From positions 2,914,001 through 2,978,000 of the forward strand of contig NZ_LS999521.1 of the NCBI RefSeq assembly GCF_900520355.1: a stretch of DNA of 64,000 nucleotides. The letters run 5' to 3'. This stretch comes from Acinetobacter calcoaceticus. GTDB taxonomy: Bacteria; Pseudomonadota; Gammaproteobacteria; Pseudomonadales; Moraxellaceae. Each line of letters begins with the position of its first letter. Positions within the stretch are counted from its first letter, which is position 1. Shown piece by piece: positions 37,677 through 45,466 of the stretch. Made by a program: the position numbers and the translations under genes. The notes under the pieces were generated by a model. It ran no database searches. It saw only the letters and a program-made list of their open reading frames with translations, and was not told the DNA's origin.

Positions 37677-38198
37677 TTAAATGCAAGCGTCCATGTCTTG
37701 TCGATTTTGGTAGCATTGAATTAAACAGCTCGCCAAATATTTTTGAATCATTTTGGTCGATACATTTAATTGTGAGGCAATTTCTTTATGGGTATAGCCT
37801 TCGAGGTAATGCAAAATAAAAGCTTGCTGTGCTTTTTCGGAAACCCCTTCGAGTGCTTTGCAAAGCTGGTTAATCGCTTGAATAATTTGCATTTGGTCTT
37901 CGGGTGAAGCCACCGCTTCAAGCATATATTCCATTTGACTCAAGCCATCTAAATAGGCCTGTTCAATGCGTTTACGGCGCACTTGGTCAATCAGCAGGTT
38001 TTTAGCAATCGACGTTAAATAGGCGCGTGGTTCCTTAATGCCAAATAACTCGTCTCTGGTTTGTAGCAGTTTAATAAATGTGTCCTGAACCAGATCTGCG
38101 GCCTGATCAGTATTACCTAATTTTTGTCTCAACCATTGATGAAGCCAGTTTTGGTGACTTCTATATAACTGATCTACAAGCAAAGAAGTTTTGTTCAC
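37677..38198 (-). CDS. ECF sigma factor (FecI-like) of the heme cluster
   Basis: A sigma-70 family ECF factor. Region 2 shows DLVQDTFIKLLQTRDELFG and EPRAYLTSIAKNLLIDQVRR; region 4 shows QQAFILHYLEGYTHKEIASQ and LNVSTKMIQKYLASCL. An ATG at 38246 would extend the frame by 16 codons (MIIIIICEFLVLSPIA), but it lies inside the promoter and Fur box, so transcripts should begin after it. The GTG at 38198, with TTGAG 10 nt upstream, gives MNKTSLLVDQLYRSHQNWL, a normal FecI-like start; TTG at 38213 is an alternative. It directs transcription of the receptor and following genes. Confidence 0.88.
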   Translation of the reverse strand: MNKTSLLVDQLYRSHQNWLHQWLRQKLGNTDQAADLVQDTFIKLLQTRDELFGIKEPRAYLTSIAKNLLIDQVRRKRIEQAYLDGLSQMEYMLEAVASPEDQMQIIQAINQLCKALEGVSEKAQQAFILHYLEGYTHKEIASQLNVSTKMIQKYLASCLIQCYQNRQDMDACI

Positions 38199-38228
38199 AG
38201 CAATTGGACTCAAAACAAGGAACTCACA

Positions 38229-38259
38229 AATGATAATAATTATCATTTAAACAAGTCAA
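38229..38259 (-). promoter_or_regulatory. Fur box overlapping the sigma-gene promoter
   Basis: AATGATAATAATTATCATT (38229-38247) is palindromic except at its centre and matches the 19-bp Fur consensus closely. On the minus strand, TTGACT (38254-38259) and TATTAT (38233-38238), spaced 15 bp apart, form a good sigma-70 promoter. Fur bound here would cover the -10 and spacer, silencing the cascade when iron is plentiful. Confidence 0.9.
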
Positions 38260-38334
38260 GCAATAATTCAAGTAAAACTTAAATCACTGTTTAATAAATT
38301 GAATTAATTGCTCCCTTACTTTGCTGCACTTCTC

Positions 38335-39225
38335 TTAAAGCAAATGAGCCAGATTTTTAATTTCTTCCATCACTGCCTTACAAGCAGGCGTTAAATAGCC
38401 ATGCTTAGAAATAGACAAAGAAATATAGCGCTTTAGCTCAGGACTCATAATTTTTGCCGCTTGAATTGAGGTGTATTGGCTGGCCTTTTTTAAAGCTTGC
38501 GGCCCCAGCATGGTGTAAATGCCAGATTCGGAAACCAAATGGGTTTGTAAACTAATCGAGTCAGCTTCAAACACAATATTCAGCTCTACCCCATTTTCAT
38601 AAGCCATATGGTCTAAAAAGTTTCGCCAGTTACTTGGTCTGCAAAACGTGACCAGCGGTAACTGATTTATTGCTTTAAAGTCGACTTCATTTGCCTGAGT
38701 GAGCGTGTCTCCTTCACAGCCGACCAAATAGGTATCGGCTTCGGTAAGATAGACATCGCCGTGCTTAGGCGTCGGGTTAAACCGATAGAGTATGGCTAAA
38801 TCGACGCTGCCATCTTCAAGCCATTTTTCTAAATGCACCCCTTGCCCTTCACGCACCGACAGTTTAATTAAGGGATATTTTTGTTGAAGCACTTTGTACA
38901 AAGTCGATAGCAACGGATGTGCAGTAGACGGCAAACTGGCAATGCGAACCGTACCAATCGGTGTATCGGTCGAGTGCAAAATTTCATTATTAAGTTGGTC
39001 GGTGACGTTCAGCCATGAACGAATTTTAGGAAGTAAATGCTGGCCTAAATCGGTCAGCTCGACGCCGCGTCCAGTTCGGTTAAACAAACGACCACCACAT
39101 TGCGCCTCAAGCTCATTCATTTGCCGACTTATTTGCGGTTGATTGGTGTTATGCAGCATGGCGACTTTGCTTAAGCTACCGAGTTCCACCGCGTCTAAAA
39201 ATATTTTCCATAAATCATAATTCAT
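38335..39225 (-). CDS. LysR family transcriptional regulator
   Basis: A 296-residue LysR regulator. The N-terminal winged helix is LGSLSKVAMLHNTNQPQISR, with QMNELEAQCGGRLFNRTGRG and LTDLGQHLLPKI after it. The rest is the ligand-binding domain (from about residue 90). It is divergent from the DHDPS-family gene with a 185-bp shared intergenic region that contains a 17-bp dyad. It probably activates the lyase-MFS-porin genes in response to their substrate. The effector is unknown. Confidence 0.9.
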   Translation of the reverse strand: MNYDLWKIFLDAVELGSLSKVAMLHNTNQPQISRQMNELEAQCGGRLFNRTGRGVELTDLGQHLLPKIRSWLNVTDQLNNEILHSTDTPIGTVRIASLPSTAHPLLSTLYKVLQQKYPLIKLSVREGQGVHLEKWLEDGSVDLAILYRFNPTPKHGDVYLTEADTYLVGCEGDTLTQANEVDFKAINQLPLVTFCRPSNWRNFLDHMAYENGVELNIVFEADSISLQTHLVSESGIYTMLGPQALKKASQYTSIQAAKIMSPELKRYISLSISKHGYLTPACKAVMEEIKNLAHLL

Positions 39226-39268
39226 CGATTCTTCCTAAATCGTAAACTAGCACTTTTGAGCTATACAT

Positions 39269-39285
39269 TTTCAGTATAACTGAAA
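39269..39285. promoter_or_regulatory. Dyad operator between LysR and DHDPS-family genes
   Basis: TTTCAGT-ATA-ACTGAAA: perfect 7-bp arms around three bases, about 44 bp from the LysR start and 126 bp from the lyase start. Position and form fit a LysR-family recognition site. Confidence 0.55.
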
Positions 39286-39410
39286 TTCAAGAATTGGTAA
39301 TTCCTACATAGCTCGCCTATTTCTATACTCCAATCATGTTCTCTACAACACGATTTAAGTCAGATTAAGAGCCAGAGAATATTTAATTACACTGTATAGG
39401 AAGTACGATT

Positions 39411-40355
39411 ATGAGTTTAGATTTACGTGGATTAACCCCAGCACCTGTGACTCCTTTTACCCGTGACGGACAAGTAGACCATGATGCAATTCAACGTTTA
39501 GGTTCATGGTTAGGCAGTATTGATGGTGTGAAAGGCTTGGTTGTTCTTGGGCATGCAGGTGAAGGAACATTCTTGTCTCAAAAAGAACAAATGCAGGTCA
39601 TCGAAAGCTTTGTTAAATCTGTAGATGACAAAATTCCGGTAATTGCAGGGATTACACTCGAAGGTACTTCGGTTGCAGCAGAAGAAGCAAAACGTGCAGT
39701 GAGTGCGGGTGCTTCAGCAGGCTTAATTTACCCTTCACATGGCTGGCTGCGTTTTGGCTATCAAAAAGGTGCACCGCAAGACCGCTATAAAGCGATTTAT
39801 GAAGAAAGTGGTTTGCCATCTATTTTATTCCAATATCCAGATGCCACTAAGGCCACTTACGACCTAGACACTCTACTCGATATTTCTGCACAGCCGGGTG
39901 TGTTTGCCATGAAAAATGGCGTGCGTAACATGCGCCGTTGGGATGTCGAAATTCCAATTATTCGCCGTGAACGTCCAGACTTACAGATTTTGACTTGTCA
40001 CGATGAATATTTGCTTCACACCATGTTTGATGTAGACGGCGCTTTGGTTGGCTATGGCAACATTGCCCCTGAGCTTTTAATTGAAATGATTAAAGCAGGT
40101 AAAGCCAAAGATTACGCCAAAGCACGTGCACTTCACGACCAACTTTTACCAGTGACTCGTAATGTCTATCACCGTGGTTCACACATGGAAGGCACGGTCG
40201 CGCTTAAACATGCATTGGTTGCTCGCGGAATTTTGGACCATGCCACTGTGCGTTCGCCTCTGCTTCCACTGGCAGATGGGGCTGAACAAGAAATTCATGA
40301 TGCGATGCGTCAAGCCGGAATTGGCAAGGTCGATTTAACCCAAGCCGTTGCTTAA
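39411..40355 (+). CDS. DHDPS/N-acetylneuraminate lyase family enzyme (catabolic)
   Basis: A 314-residue class-I aldolase-fold protein. The N-terminal TPAPVTPFTRDGQVDHDAI, the GHAGEGTFLSQKEQ segment (in place of the usual GTTGE), the Tyr of LFQYPDATKATY and the Schiff-base Lys in VFAMKNGVRN mark the family. Its neighbours are a transporter and a porin rather than lysine-pathway genes, so it is more likely a keto-acid or sugar-acid aldolase/dehydratase than biosynthetic DapA. The substrate cannot be named. AGGAAG precedes the ATG. A strong terminator follows the stop. Confidence 0.85.
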   Translation: MSLDLRGLTPAPVTPFTRDGQVDHDAIQRLGSWLGSIDGVKGLVVLGHAGEGTFLSQKEQMQVIESFVKSVDDKIPVIAGITLEGTSVAAEEAKRAVSAGASAGLIYPSHGWLRFGYQKGAPQDRYKAIYEESGLPSILFQYPDATKATYDLDTLLDISAQPGVFAMKNGVRNMRRWDVEIPIIRRERPDLQILTCHDEYLLHTMFDVDGALVGYGNIAPELLIEMIKAGKAKDYAKARALHDQLLPVTRNVYHRGSHMEGTVALKHALVARGILDHATVRSPLLPLADGAEQEIHDAMRQAGIGKVDLTQAVA

Positions 40356-40364
40356 ATTCTATTC

Positions 40365-40392
40365 GGGCTAGCATGTACGCTAGCCCTTTTTT
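40365..40392 (+). terminator. Terminator after the DHDPS-family gene
   Basis: GGGCTAGC - ATGTAC - GCTAGCCC followed by TTTTTT. It should uncouple the lyase gene from the transporter gene. Confidence 0.93.
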
Positions 40393-40527
40393 CCTGTACG
40401 CTGCCTGAGGCCAAACATCGGGCATGTCACTTAAAAACAATAATAAAAAGCATGCAAACTGTGGTGAACAGGTAGTGCGAAATAGAACAAAAAAACTACG
40501 AGGAATGTAGTCATAAGGAGATAGAAG

Positions 40528-41913
40528 ATGACAAATCTAGCGGATGTAGAACCAATTAGTCATCATCAAAAAAATGCGGAAATTATTGCAAGACTCGAAC
40601 GGCTTCCAGTAACCGGACGATTGCAATTTATGCGAATTACCATTGGTATAGCGACTTTTTTTGACGCCTATACTGTTCTTGCGATTGCCTTTGCTTTACC
40701 CCAACTCATTACCGAATGGCACCTCACCCCTGCCTATGTCGGTGCGATCATTGCTGCGGGCTATGTCGGGCAACTGGTCGGTGCTATATTTTTTGGTTCA
40801 CTTGCCGAAAAAGTCGGTCGCTTAAAAGTACTGTCTTTTACCATTTTACTGTTTGTGGCAATGGACATTTCTTGTCTGTTTGCTTGGAGCGGAATGTCTC
40901 TGTTAATTTTCCGTTTCTTACAAGGCATAGGAACAGGTGGCGAAGTACCTGTTGCGAGTGCCTATATTAATGAGTTTATTGGTGCAGAAAAGCGCGGTAA
41001 GTTTTTCTTGCTCTATGAAGTTTTATTCCCGATGGGCCTTATGTTTGCAGGCATGGCAGCATTTTTCCTGATGCCAATTTATGGCTGGAAAGTCATGTTT
41101 ATTGTGGGCCTCATTCCATCTTTACTGGTCATTCCTTTACGGTTTTTCTTGCCTGAGTCACCACGTTGGCTTGCCTCAAAAGGCCGTTTTAAAGAAGCTG
41201 ATAAAGTTGTCAAAAGTTTTGAAGACGGTGCCATTAAAAGTGGTAAAACTTTGCCTGAACCTGTGGTTAAAGACATTAACCCGCAAGGCATGGCAAAAAC
41301 CGACTGGCGTGAGCTGTTCCAAGGCATTTACCGCAAACGGACCTTTACCCTGTGGGGCATGTGGTTCTGCGTCTATATGATTAACAATGCCATGGTGACT
41401 TGGCTGCCAACGCTCTACAAACAACACTTTGGACTGTCGCTTCAAACCAGTTTGGGTTATGGCTGGATTACGTCGGGCGTGGGTGTGATTGCCTCTATTA
41501 TCTGTGCGTTAATGATTGATAAAGTCGGCCGCCGTCCTTGGTACAGTGCAGCGTTTTTCTTGGCAATCATTCCACTCATGAGCCTATCGATTTTAGGTGC
41601 AAAATCGGCGATGGAAGTTGTGATTTTGGCAACGCTGAGCTATGCCATTTTGCAGACCATTTCATTCTCTTTATACCTTTACGCTGCCGAACTTTACCCT
41701 ACTCGCCTACGTGCCATGGGCATTGGTTTTAGTACCGCTTGGTTACGTGCCGGTTCTGCAATTGGACCTGTTATGGTCGGTCTGGTGGTCGGTGGCTATG
41801 GCATTCAATATGTGTTTAGTGTGCTTGCCGTCGTGGCGCTCATTGGTGGCCTTGTGACCTTCTTGTTTGCCATTGAAACCAAAGGCCAAGTGCTCGAAAA
41901 ACTCTCTCCTTAA
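40528..41913 (+). CDS. MFS metabolite:H+ symporter
   Basis: A 461-residue major-facilitator transporter with twelve helices. Motif A appears as GSLAEKVGRLKVL between helices 2 and 3 and again as DKVGRRP between helices 8 and 9. FLPESPRWLASKGR ends helix 6, as in sugar-acid and aromatic-acid porters. The N-terminal cytoplasmic tail is about 40 residues. It sits between an aldolase-type gene and an OprD-type porin gene, so it probably imports that pathway's organic-acid substrate across the inner membrane. A good ribosome site, AAGGAGATAGAAG, precedes the ATG. Confidence 0.87.
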   Translation: MTNLADVEPISHHQKNAEIIARLERLPVTGRLQFMRITIGIATFFDAYTVLAIAFALPQLITEWHLTPAYVGAIIAAGYVGQLVGAIFFGSLAEKVGRLKVLSFTILLFVAMDISCLFAWSGMSLLIFRFLQGIGTGGEVPVASAYINEFIGAEKRGKFFLLYEVLFPMGLMFAGMAAFFLMPIYGWKVMFIVGLIPSLLVIPLRFFLPESPRWLASKGRFKEADKVVKSFEDGAIKSGKTLPEPVVKDINPQGMAKTDWRELFQGIYRKRTFTLWGMWFCVYMINNAMVTWLPTLYKQHFGLSLQTSLGYGWITSGVGVIASIICALMIDKVGRRPWYSAAFFLAIIPLMSLSILGAKSAMEVVILATLSYAILQTISFSLYLYAAELYPTRLRAMGIGFSTAWLRAGSAIGPVMVGLVVGGYGIQYVFSVLAVVALIGGLVTFLFAIETKGQVLEKLSP

Positions 41914-41991
41914 TTCATCCATTTCATAAAAAGCTTGCCTAACCTCAGCGTTAGGCAAAGGGCTTATTCATGCTTAAAAAAGGAATTTAAA

Positions 41992-43338
41992 ATGAATAAA
42001 TATTTGCTATGGGGCTGTATTGGTTTAGGCAGTGTGAGCAATGCTTATGCAGAACTTCCTCAAGAATTTGGCAATTTAGAATTAAAACTTAACACCCGTT
42101 ACTGGAACGATGAAGGCACTGCCCACCCCACGCTTGCCAACCCTTCACCTTCATCAAGTGAATATGAACAAAGCGCTTTAGGGCTTGAGTTAAATTACCA
42201 GTCACCGTACATGTGGGACTGGCTTGGGGTAGATGGCTCACTCTATGCAGTCACCAAGTTATTTGACTCTGGCAAGCCGAGTGCTCAGCTTTTAGAGGTT
42301 GAAAATAACGGCAAGCTCGATCAAAACTTTGCAACTTTAGGGCAGCTCTACATAAAGGCAAAACTGGGCGATAAAGGTGAAATTAAATTAGGCCGCCAGT
42401 TGCACGATTCGGTTTTACTCAAAAGTACCAATAACCGTGCAGTGCCCGATACCTTTTCGGGTGCGAGTGGTCAGTTTCAACTGAATGACCAACTACAGAC
42501 TTACATGGCTTACTATGACCGCTGGAAACCGCGCAGCATGGATAGTTTTGAAAAACTCGTGACTGAAAATGACGAGCACATTGATTATGTTGGTTTGCTT
42601 GGAGCCAAATATCAGTATAAAAACTGGAGCTTGAATGCCGAATATTTAAATAGCAAAGATTATTTAAAAAAGTACGGGGCGATTGCTCAATATAAGTTGC
42701 CTTTGCATGGCTTGGTGTGGACATTCAACACAGGTGCTTTTTTCTCGCGTGATGATGGCAAGCTGTTTAAGTGTGGTGCCGAAACCGAGCTGGACTGTAT
42801 CAAAGGCCAAGACATTAACAACCGTGGCAATGGTTATTTTGTTGATGTAAATGTAGCCAAGAATAATCTCGAAGGCGGCATTGCCGTTTCAAAGTTTGAT
42901 GGGTTTTGGATTGAAGATAACTTTGCCGTGCACTCGGCCCGCAACTCTGTTTTAACCCAAGACCACGGTACTAACCCGTTTCCGACCTCTGCGACCATTG
43001 GCCCTGACTTTACCCATAACGATGAAACCGCCGTTGCCCTCCGGCTGAAATATAACTGGAAAGACTATGTGAAAGGTTTAAAAACCGAGGCGAAGTATAT
43101 TTATGGCTTTGGCGCTCACCAAAGTAACATCAGCAGTGATATTGAGGGTAAAGAGCGTTACTTTGACTTTACAGTGAGTTATGCCTTGCCGTGGGTAAAA
43201 AACTTAGATGTGCGTTATTCATTTTTGCATTATGAGTCAAAGTTTAAAAATGCAGACCTAGGTGAGAAAATAAATGGTATGACCCGTAAAGATTGGGACC
43301 AGCACCGTGTATTTATTAATTACCGTTATACATTTTAA
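41992..43338 (+). CDS. OprD family outer-membrane porin
   Basis: A 448-residue porin. The ATG at 41992 behind AAGGAATTTAAA gives a signal peptide MNKYLLWGCIGLGSVSNAYA. The mature protein shows OprD-family segments such as LKLNTRYWNDEG, GEIKLGRQLHDSVLL near residue 130 and a C-terminal strand HRVFINYRYTF ending in Phe. Such porins form 18-stranded barrels specific for carboxylate-containing solutes. It starts 78 bp after the MFS gene and probably works with it to bring a carboxylate substrate through both membranes. Confidence 0.88.
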   Translation: MNKYLLWGCIGLGSVSNAYAELPQEFGNLELKLNTRYWNDEGTAHPTLANPSPSSSEYEQSALGLELNYQSPYMWDWLGVDGSLYAVTKLFDSGKPSAQLLEVENNGKLDQNFATLGQLYIKAKLGDKGEIKLGRQLHDSVLLKSTNNRAVPDTFSGASGQFQLNDQLQTYMAYYDRWKPRSMDSFEKLVTENDEHIDYVGLLGAKYQYKNWSLNAEYLNSKDYLKKYGAIAQYKLPLHGLVWTFNTGAFFSRDDGKLFKCGAETELDCIKGQDINNRGNGYFVDVNVAKNNLEGGIAVSKFDGFWIEDNFAVHSARNSVLTQDHGTNPFPTSATIGPDFTHNDETAVALRLKYNWKDYVKGLKTEAKYIYGFGAHQSNISSDIEGKERYFDFTVSYALPWVKNLDVRYSFLHYESKFKNADLGEKINGMTRKDWDQHRVFINYRYTF

Positions 43339-43342
43339 GAAC

Positions 43343-43368
43343 AAGTTAAACGTTTAGTTTAGCTTTAT
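43343..43368 (+). terminator. Probable terminator after the porin gene
   Basis: AAGTTAAAC (43343-43351) / GTTTAGCTT (43357-43365) with one G-U pair, then TATTAT; a modest stem. Confidence 0.5.
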
Positions 43369-43498
43369 TATCCTTATTAATTTACTGCTTTAAATATATT
43401 AACTTTTGAGTTTAATTAAAATATAAATTTATATTTAAAATTTTTATAATATTTTATTTAAATTGACCTGTTAAAAACTTATGATTATTATGGTCTCG

Positions 43499-43614
43499 CT
43501 GGCACACATTGCCAGTCGGTTTTGACAGACCGAGTATACAGCGTATCAGGTTTATACTTCCTGAGTATCAGACTTGTGCGCAACCTGCACCTCCCCCTTA
43601 CCGTTGCGGTAGGA
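43499..43614. other. Structured G+C-rich element, left half (split by the IS)
   Basis: A patch with more G+C than its flanks. It holds a hairpin CTGGC/GCCAG (43499-43515) and the left arm TTGACAGACCGAGTATACA (43522-43540). A stem ATCAGG/CCTGAG(T) lies around 43545-43566, and the arm CCTCCC (43590-43595) starts a nested hairpin TTACCG-TTG-CGGTA at its end. The pairing partners of the two long arms lie beyond the IS. There is no coding frame. It could be a structured RNA or a palindromic DNA repeat; the family is not recognised. Confidence 0.6.
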
Positions 43615-43644
43615 TGATCTGACCCCATAAAGTTGGACAGTTAA

Positions 43645-44460
43645 TTAAGCAGTTTTTAAAAACTGATTTCTATATTGTACAGGGGATAAACCTTGTAGCT
43701 TCACCTTGATTCTCTCATGATTATAATAATGAATGTACTCTTTTACAGTTTTCTCTAATTCATCAATTGATTGAAATTTTTCACCATGAAAGCATTCCGA
43801 TTTTAATATTCCAAAGAAGCTTTCTATTACAGCATTATCCAAACAATTTCCCTTACGAGACATACTCTGAATTAAACCATGTTGCTTTAATTGCTGCTGG
43901 TAATGGGCCATTTGATATTGCCATCCTTGATCGGAATGGAGAATTGGTTTTTCATGTCGCTTAAGTTTAGCCAAAGCATGAATGAGCATCTCTTTTACTA
44001 ACTCATAATTGAGTTTGCGTTGGATTCGGAACGTAATAATTTCCCCATTAAATAAATCTATAATTGGGGATAGGTAAAGTTTTTCACCATTCACATTAAA
44101 TTCCGTTACATCAGTTGCCCATTTCTGATTTGGCCGATTTGCTTTAAATTGCCGTTGTAAAATGTTATCAGCCACCATCCCGACACAACCACTTTTATAT
44201 GAGCGATATTTTAGTGCTCTGATCCTTGATTTGAGTCCCATAGTTTTCATGAGGCGATATACGCATTTATGGTTAATCATTATTCCTGCACTTTTCAAAG
44301 CAAGAGTAATTCTACGATAGCCGTAACATCCTTTGTGCTTGTGATATATCGACTTAATATTTTGTTTTAGCTCAGTATATTTATCATTGGAGCGTAGAGC
44401 TTTCATGTGGTAGAAATAAGTACTACGGGCTATCTTCGCGATACCGAGTAATAGTTTCAA
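43645..44460 (-). CDS. IS3-family transposase OrfB (DDE integrase domain)
   Basis: The independently readable part is 271 residues. The rve-type catalytic core has WATDVTEFNVNG (first Asp), ILHSDQGWQYQ (second Asp) and NCLDNAVIESFFGILKSE (the Glu), so the DDE triad is complete. The frame is open upstream to the slippery site at 44553-44559; the true product is the OrfAB fusion made by -1 frameshifting, reading AKSLKTEAAYLSS across the junction. An HTH_21 region (SIYHKHKGCYGYRRITLALK) precedes the core. Confidence 0.9.
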   Translation of the reverse strand: MKLLLGIAKIARSTYFYHMKALRSNDKYTELKQNIKSIYHKHKGCYGYRRITLALKSAGIMINHKCVYRLMKTMGLKSRIRALKYRSYKSGCVGMVADNILQRQFKANRPNQKWATDVTEFNVNGEKLYLSPIIDLFNGEIITFRIQRKLNYELVKEMLIHALAKLKRHEKPILHSDQGWQYQMAHYQQQLKQHGLIQSMSRKGNCLDNAVIESFFGILKSECFHGEKFQSIDELEKTVKEYIHYYNHERIKVKLQGLSPVQYRNQFLKTA

Positions 44461-44519
44461 TGGATAGATATGCCTTAATTCTGAAACAACCTGAACACTG
44501 TCTGCGGTAGAAATTGAAC

Positions 44520-45038
44520 TTAAGTACGCTGCTTCAGTTTTAAGGCTTTTAGCTTTTTTAAGAAAGCGACCTCTGCGCGCAAAGCTGTAACCTCATCAAT
44601 GAGTTCTTGTTGAGACTTGTCTTTATCATCTCTGATTGGCTTAACTACTTTGATTTTATCTTGCCTAGTCATATTGGTATAAGTCCGTTTAGTATTAAAA
44701 CCAGCAATCCCTTCTTTATGATACTGAGCTAACCATCTTCTTAAAATTGACGTCCCGCTCAGATTTAATCGTCTTCTTACTTCTCTTACGGGTATCTTAT
44801 CAAGAAGCATTTGTATCGCATTGATTTTAAATTCTGGAGAATAATAAGTCTTTTTAATTTTAACATTAAGCCCATCAGTACCATGTGCTTTATAGTTTTC
44901 AATCCATAACCAGATGGTTTGGAGATCTACATTAAACTCTTTGGAAAGAATTTTATAGCCTTTACTCCCATCTAAATAAGCCTGAATTACTTTTAGTTTT
45001 AACTCTTTTGAATGCTTTGGAACTGGCATAGGACACAC
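44520..45038 (-). CDS. IS3-family transposase OrfA (DNA-binding)
   Basis: A 172-residue protein with two helix-turn-helix units (about residues 8-55, PKHSKELKLKVIQAYLDG, and 65-115, FKINAIQMLLDKIPVREVRR) and a C-terminal leucine-zipper-like helix (ELIDEVTALRAEVAFLKKL) used for multimerisation. The A-AAA-AAG heptamer at 44553-44559 near its end is the expected -1 slip site for making OrfAB. Confidence 0.9.
   Translation of the reverse strand: MCPMPVPKHSKELKLKVIQAYLDGSKGYKILSKEFNVDLQTIWLWIENYKAHGTDGLNVKIKKTYYSPEFKINAIQMLLDKIPVREVRRRLNLSGTSILRRWLAQYHKEGIAGFNTKRTYTNMTRQDKIKVVKPIRDDKDKSQQELIDEVTALRAEVAFLKKLKALKLKQRT
44553..44559 (-). promoter_or_regulatory. Programmed -1 frameshift site of the IS
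   Basis: Slippery heptamer AAAAAAG in the OrfA frame (TTA-AAA-AAG). The -1 frame continues without stops into OrfB. Confidence 0.8.
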
Positions 45039-45078
45039 CTTATAAGTTTAAAGAGTCTAACTTATGGGGTGCAGTTCA

Positions 45079-45190
45079 GGACGGGAGGGGGACGCGCTTG
45101 CGCGTGCTGGTGTATACCCAGTCTGTCAACCCCTTCTCGTTCTACCACCCAAATCAATTGACGGTGATTTTCGGTGGTAGAGCTCCATAA
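45079..45190. other. Structured G+C-rich element, right half
   Basis: Continues the element cut by the IS. GGGAGG (45083-45088) pairs with CCTCCC at 43590, ACGCGC-TT-GCGCGT (45092-45105) is its own hairpin, and TGTATACCCAGTCTGTCAA (45111-45129) pairs with the left arm at 43522 at 17 of 19 positions. A further perfect stem TCTACCACC/GGTGGTAGA (45141-45149 and 45173-45181) ends it. With the IS removed, the element would be about 230 bp and nearly all paired. Confidence 0.6.
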
Positions 45191-45207
45191 ATTTTAAGGA
45201 GTTGACC

Positions 45208-45243
45208 ATGCCAATATATAAACTTATTCCCTTTCCCCTATAA
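45208..45243 (+). CDS. Possible 11-residue micropeptide ORF
   Basis: TAAGGAG six bases before an ATG is a near-ideal ribosome site. It opens a frame for MPIYKLIPFPL followed by TAA. It comes 26 bp after the last stem of the structured element. It could be a leader peptide or a chance start; there is no comparative evidence. Confidence 0.25.
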   Translation: MPIYKLIPFPL

Positions 45244-45466
45244 AATTTTATTTATTTAAAATTTAGGCCTTCTCTCACCTAAAATATTTTAAATTTATAA
45301 ATAATTTTATTTTAAACTTTTAATCATTTTATTTTCCTGTATCACAGGTGGGTTAACTATTGCCTTTAAAAAATGATTTTAATACTTTAAATATAAGCGG
45401 CTTATTTTTTATTAATAACCTAGTAAAAATTATCACGAGAATAATATAAAACTTTATAAACCTATT

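Larger units (their letters stand above)
43615..45078 (-). mobile_element. IS3-family (IS150-like) insertion sequence
   Basis: A 1464-bp element bounded by imperfect inverted ends: TGATCTGACCCCATAAAGTT on the left and, read inward from the right, TGAACTGCACCCCATAAGTT. A 3-bp direct repeat GGA flanks it (43612-43614 and 45079-45081), as expected for this group. It carries orfA and orfB in overlapping frames with an A-rich slippery site. Both frames are intact, so it may still be active. It interrupts a structured repeat rather than a gene. Confidence 0.88.

Noticed and set aside
38199..38246. Longer form of the ECF sigma factor starting at ATG 38246
   Set aside because: The ATG lies inside the -35/-10 region and the Fur box, and the encoded MIIIIICEF has no sigma-factor character.
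39411..40355. Biosynthetic dihydrodipicolinate synthase (dapA)
   Set aside because: The neighbours are a LysR regulator, MFS transporter and OprD porin, and the usual GTTGE motif is replaced, so a catabolic role is more likely.
43499..45190. Structured element as an integron attC site, XerC/D site or riboswitch
   Set aside because: No attC core site pair, no dif-like 11-6-11 motif, and no gene placed directly downstream in a riboswitch-like manner.
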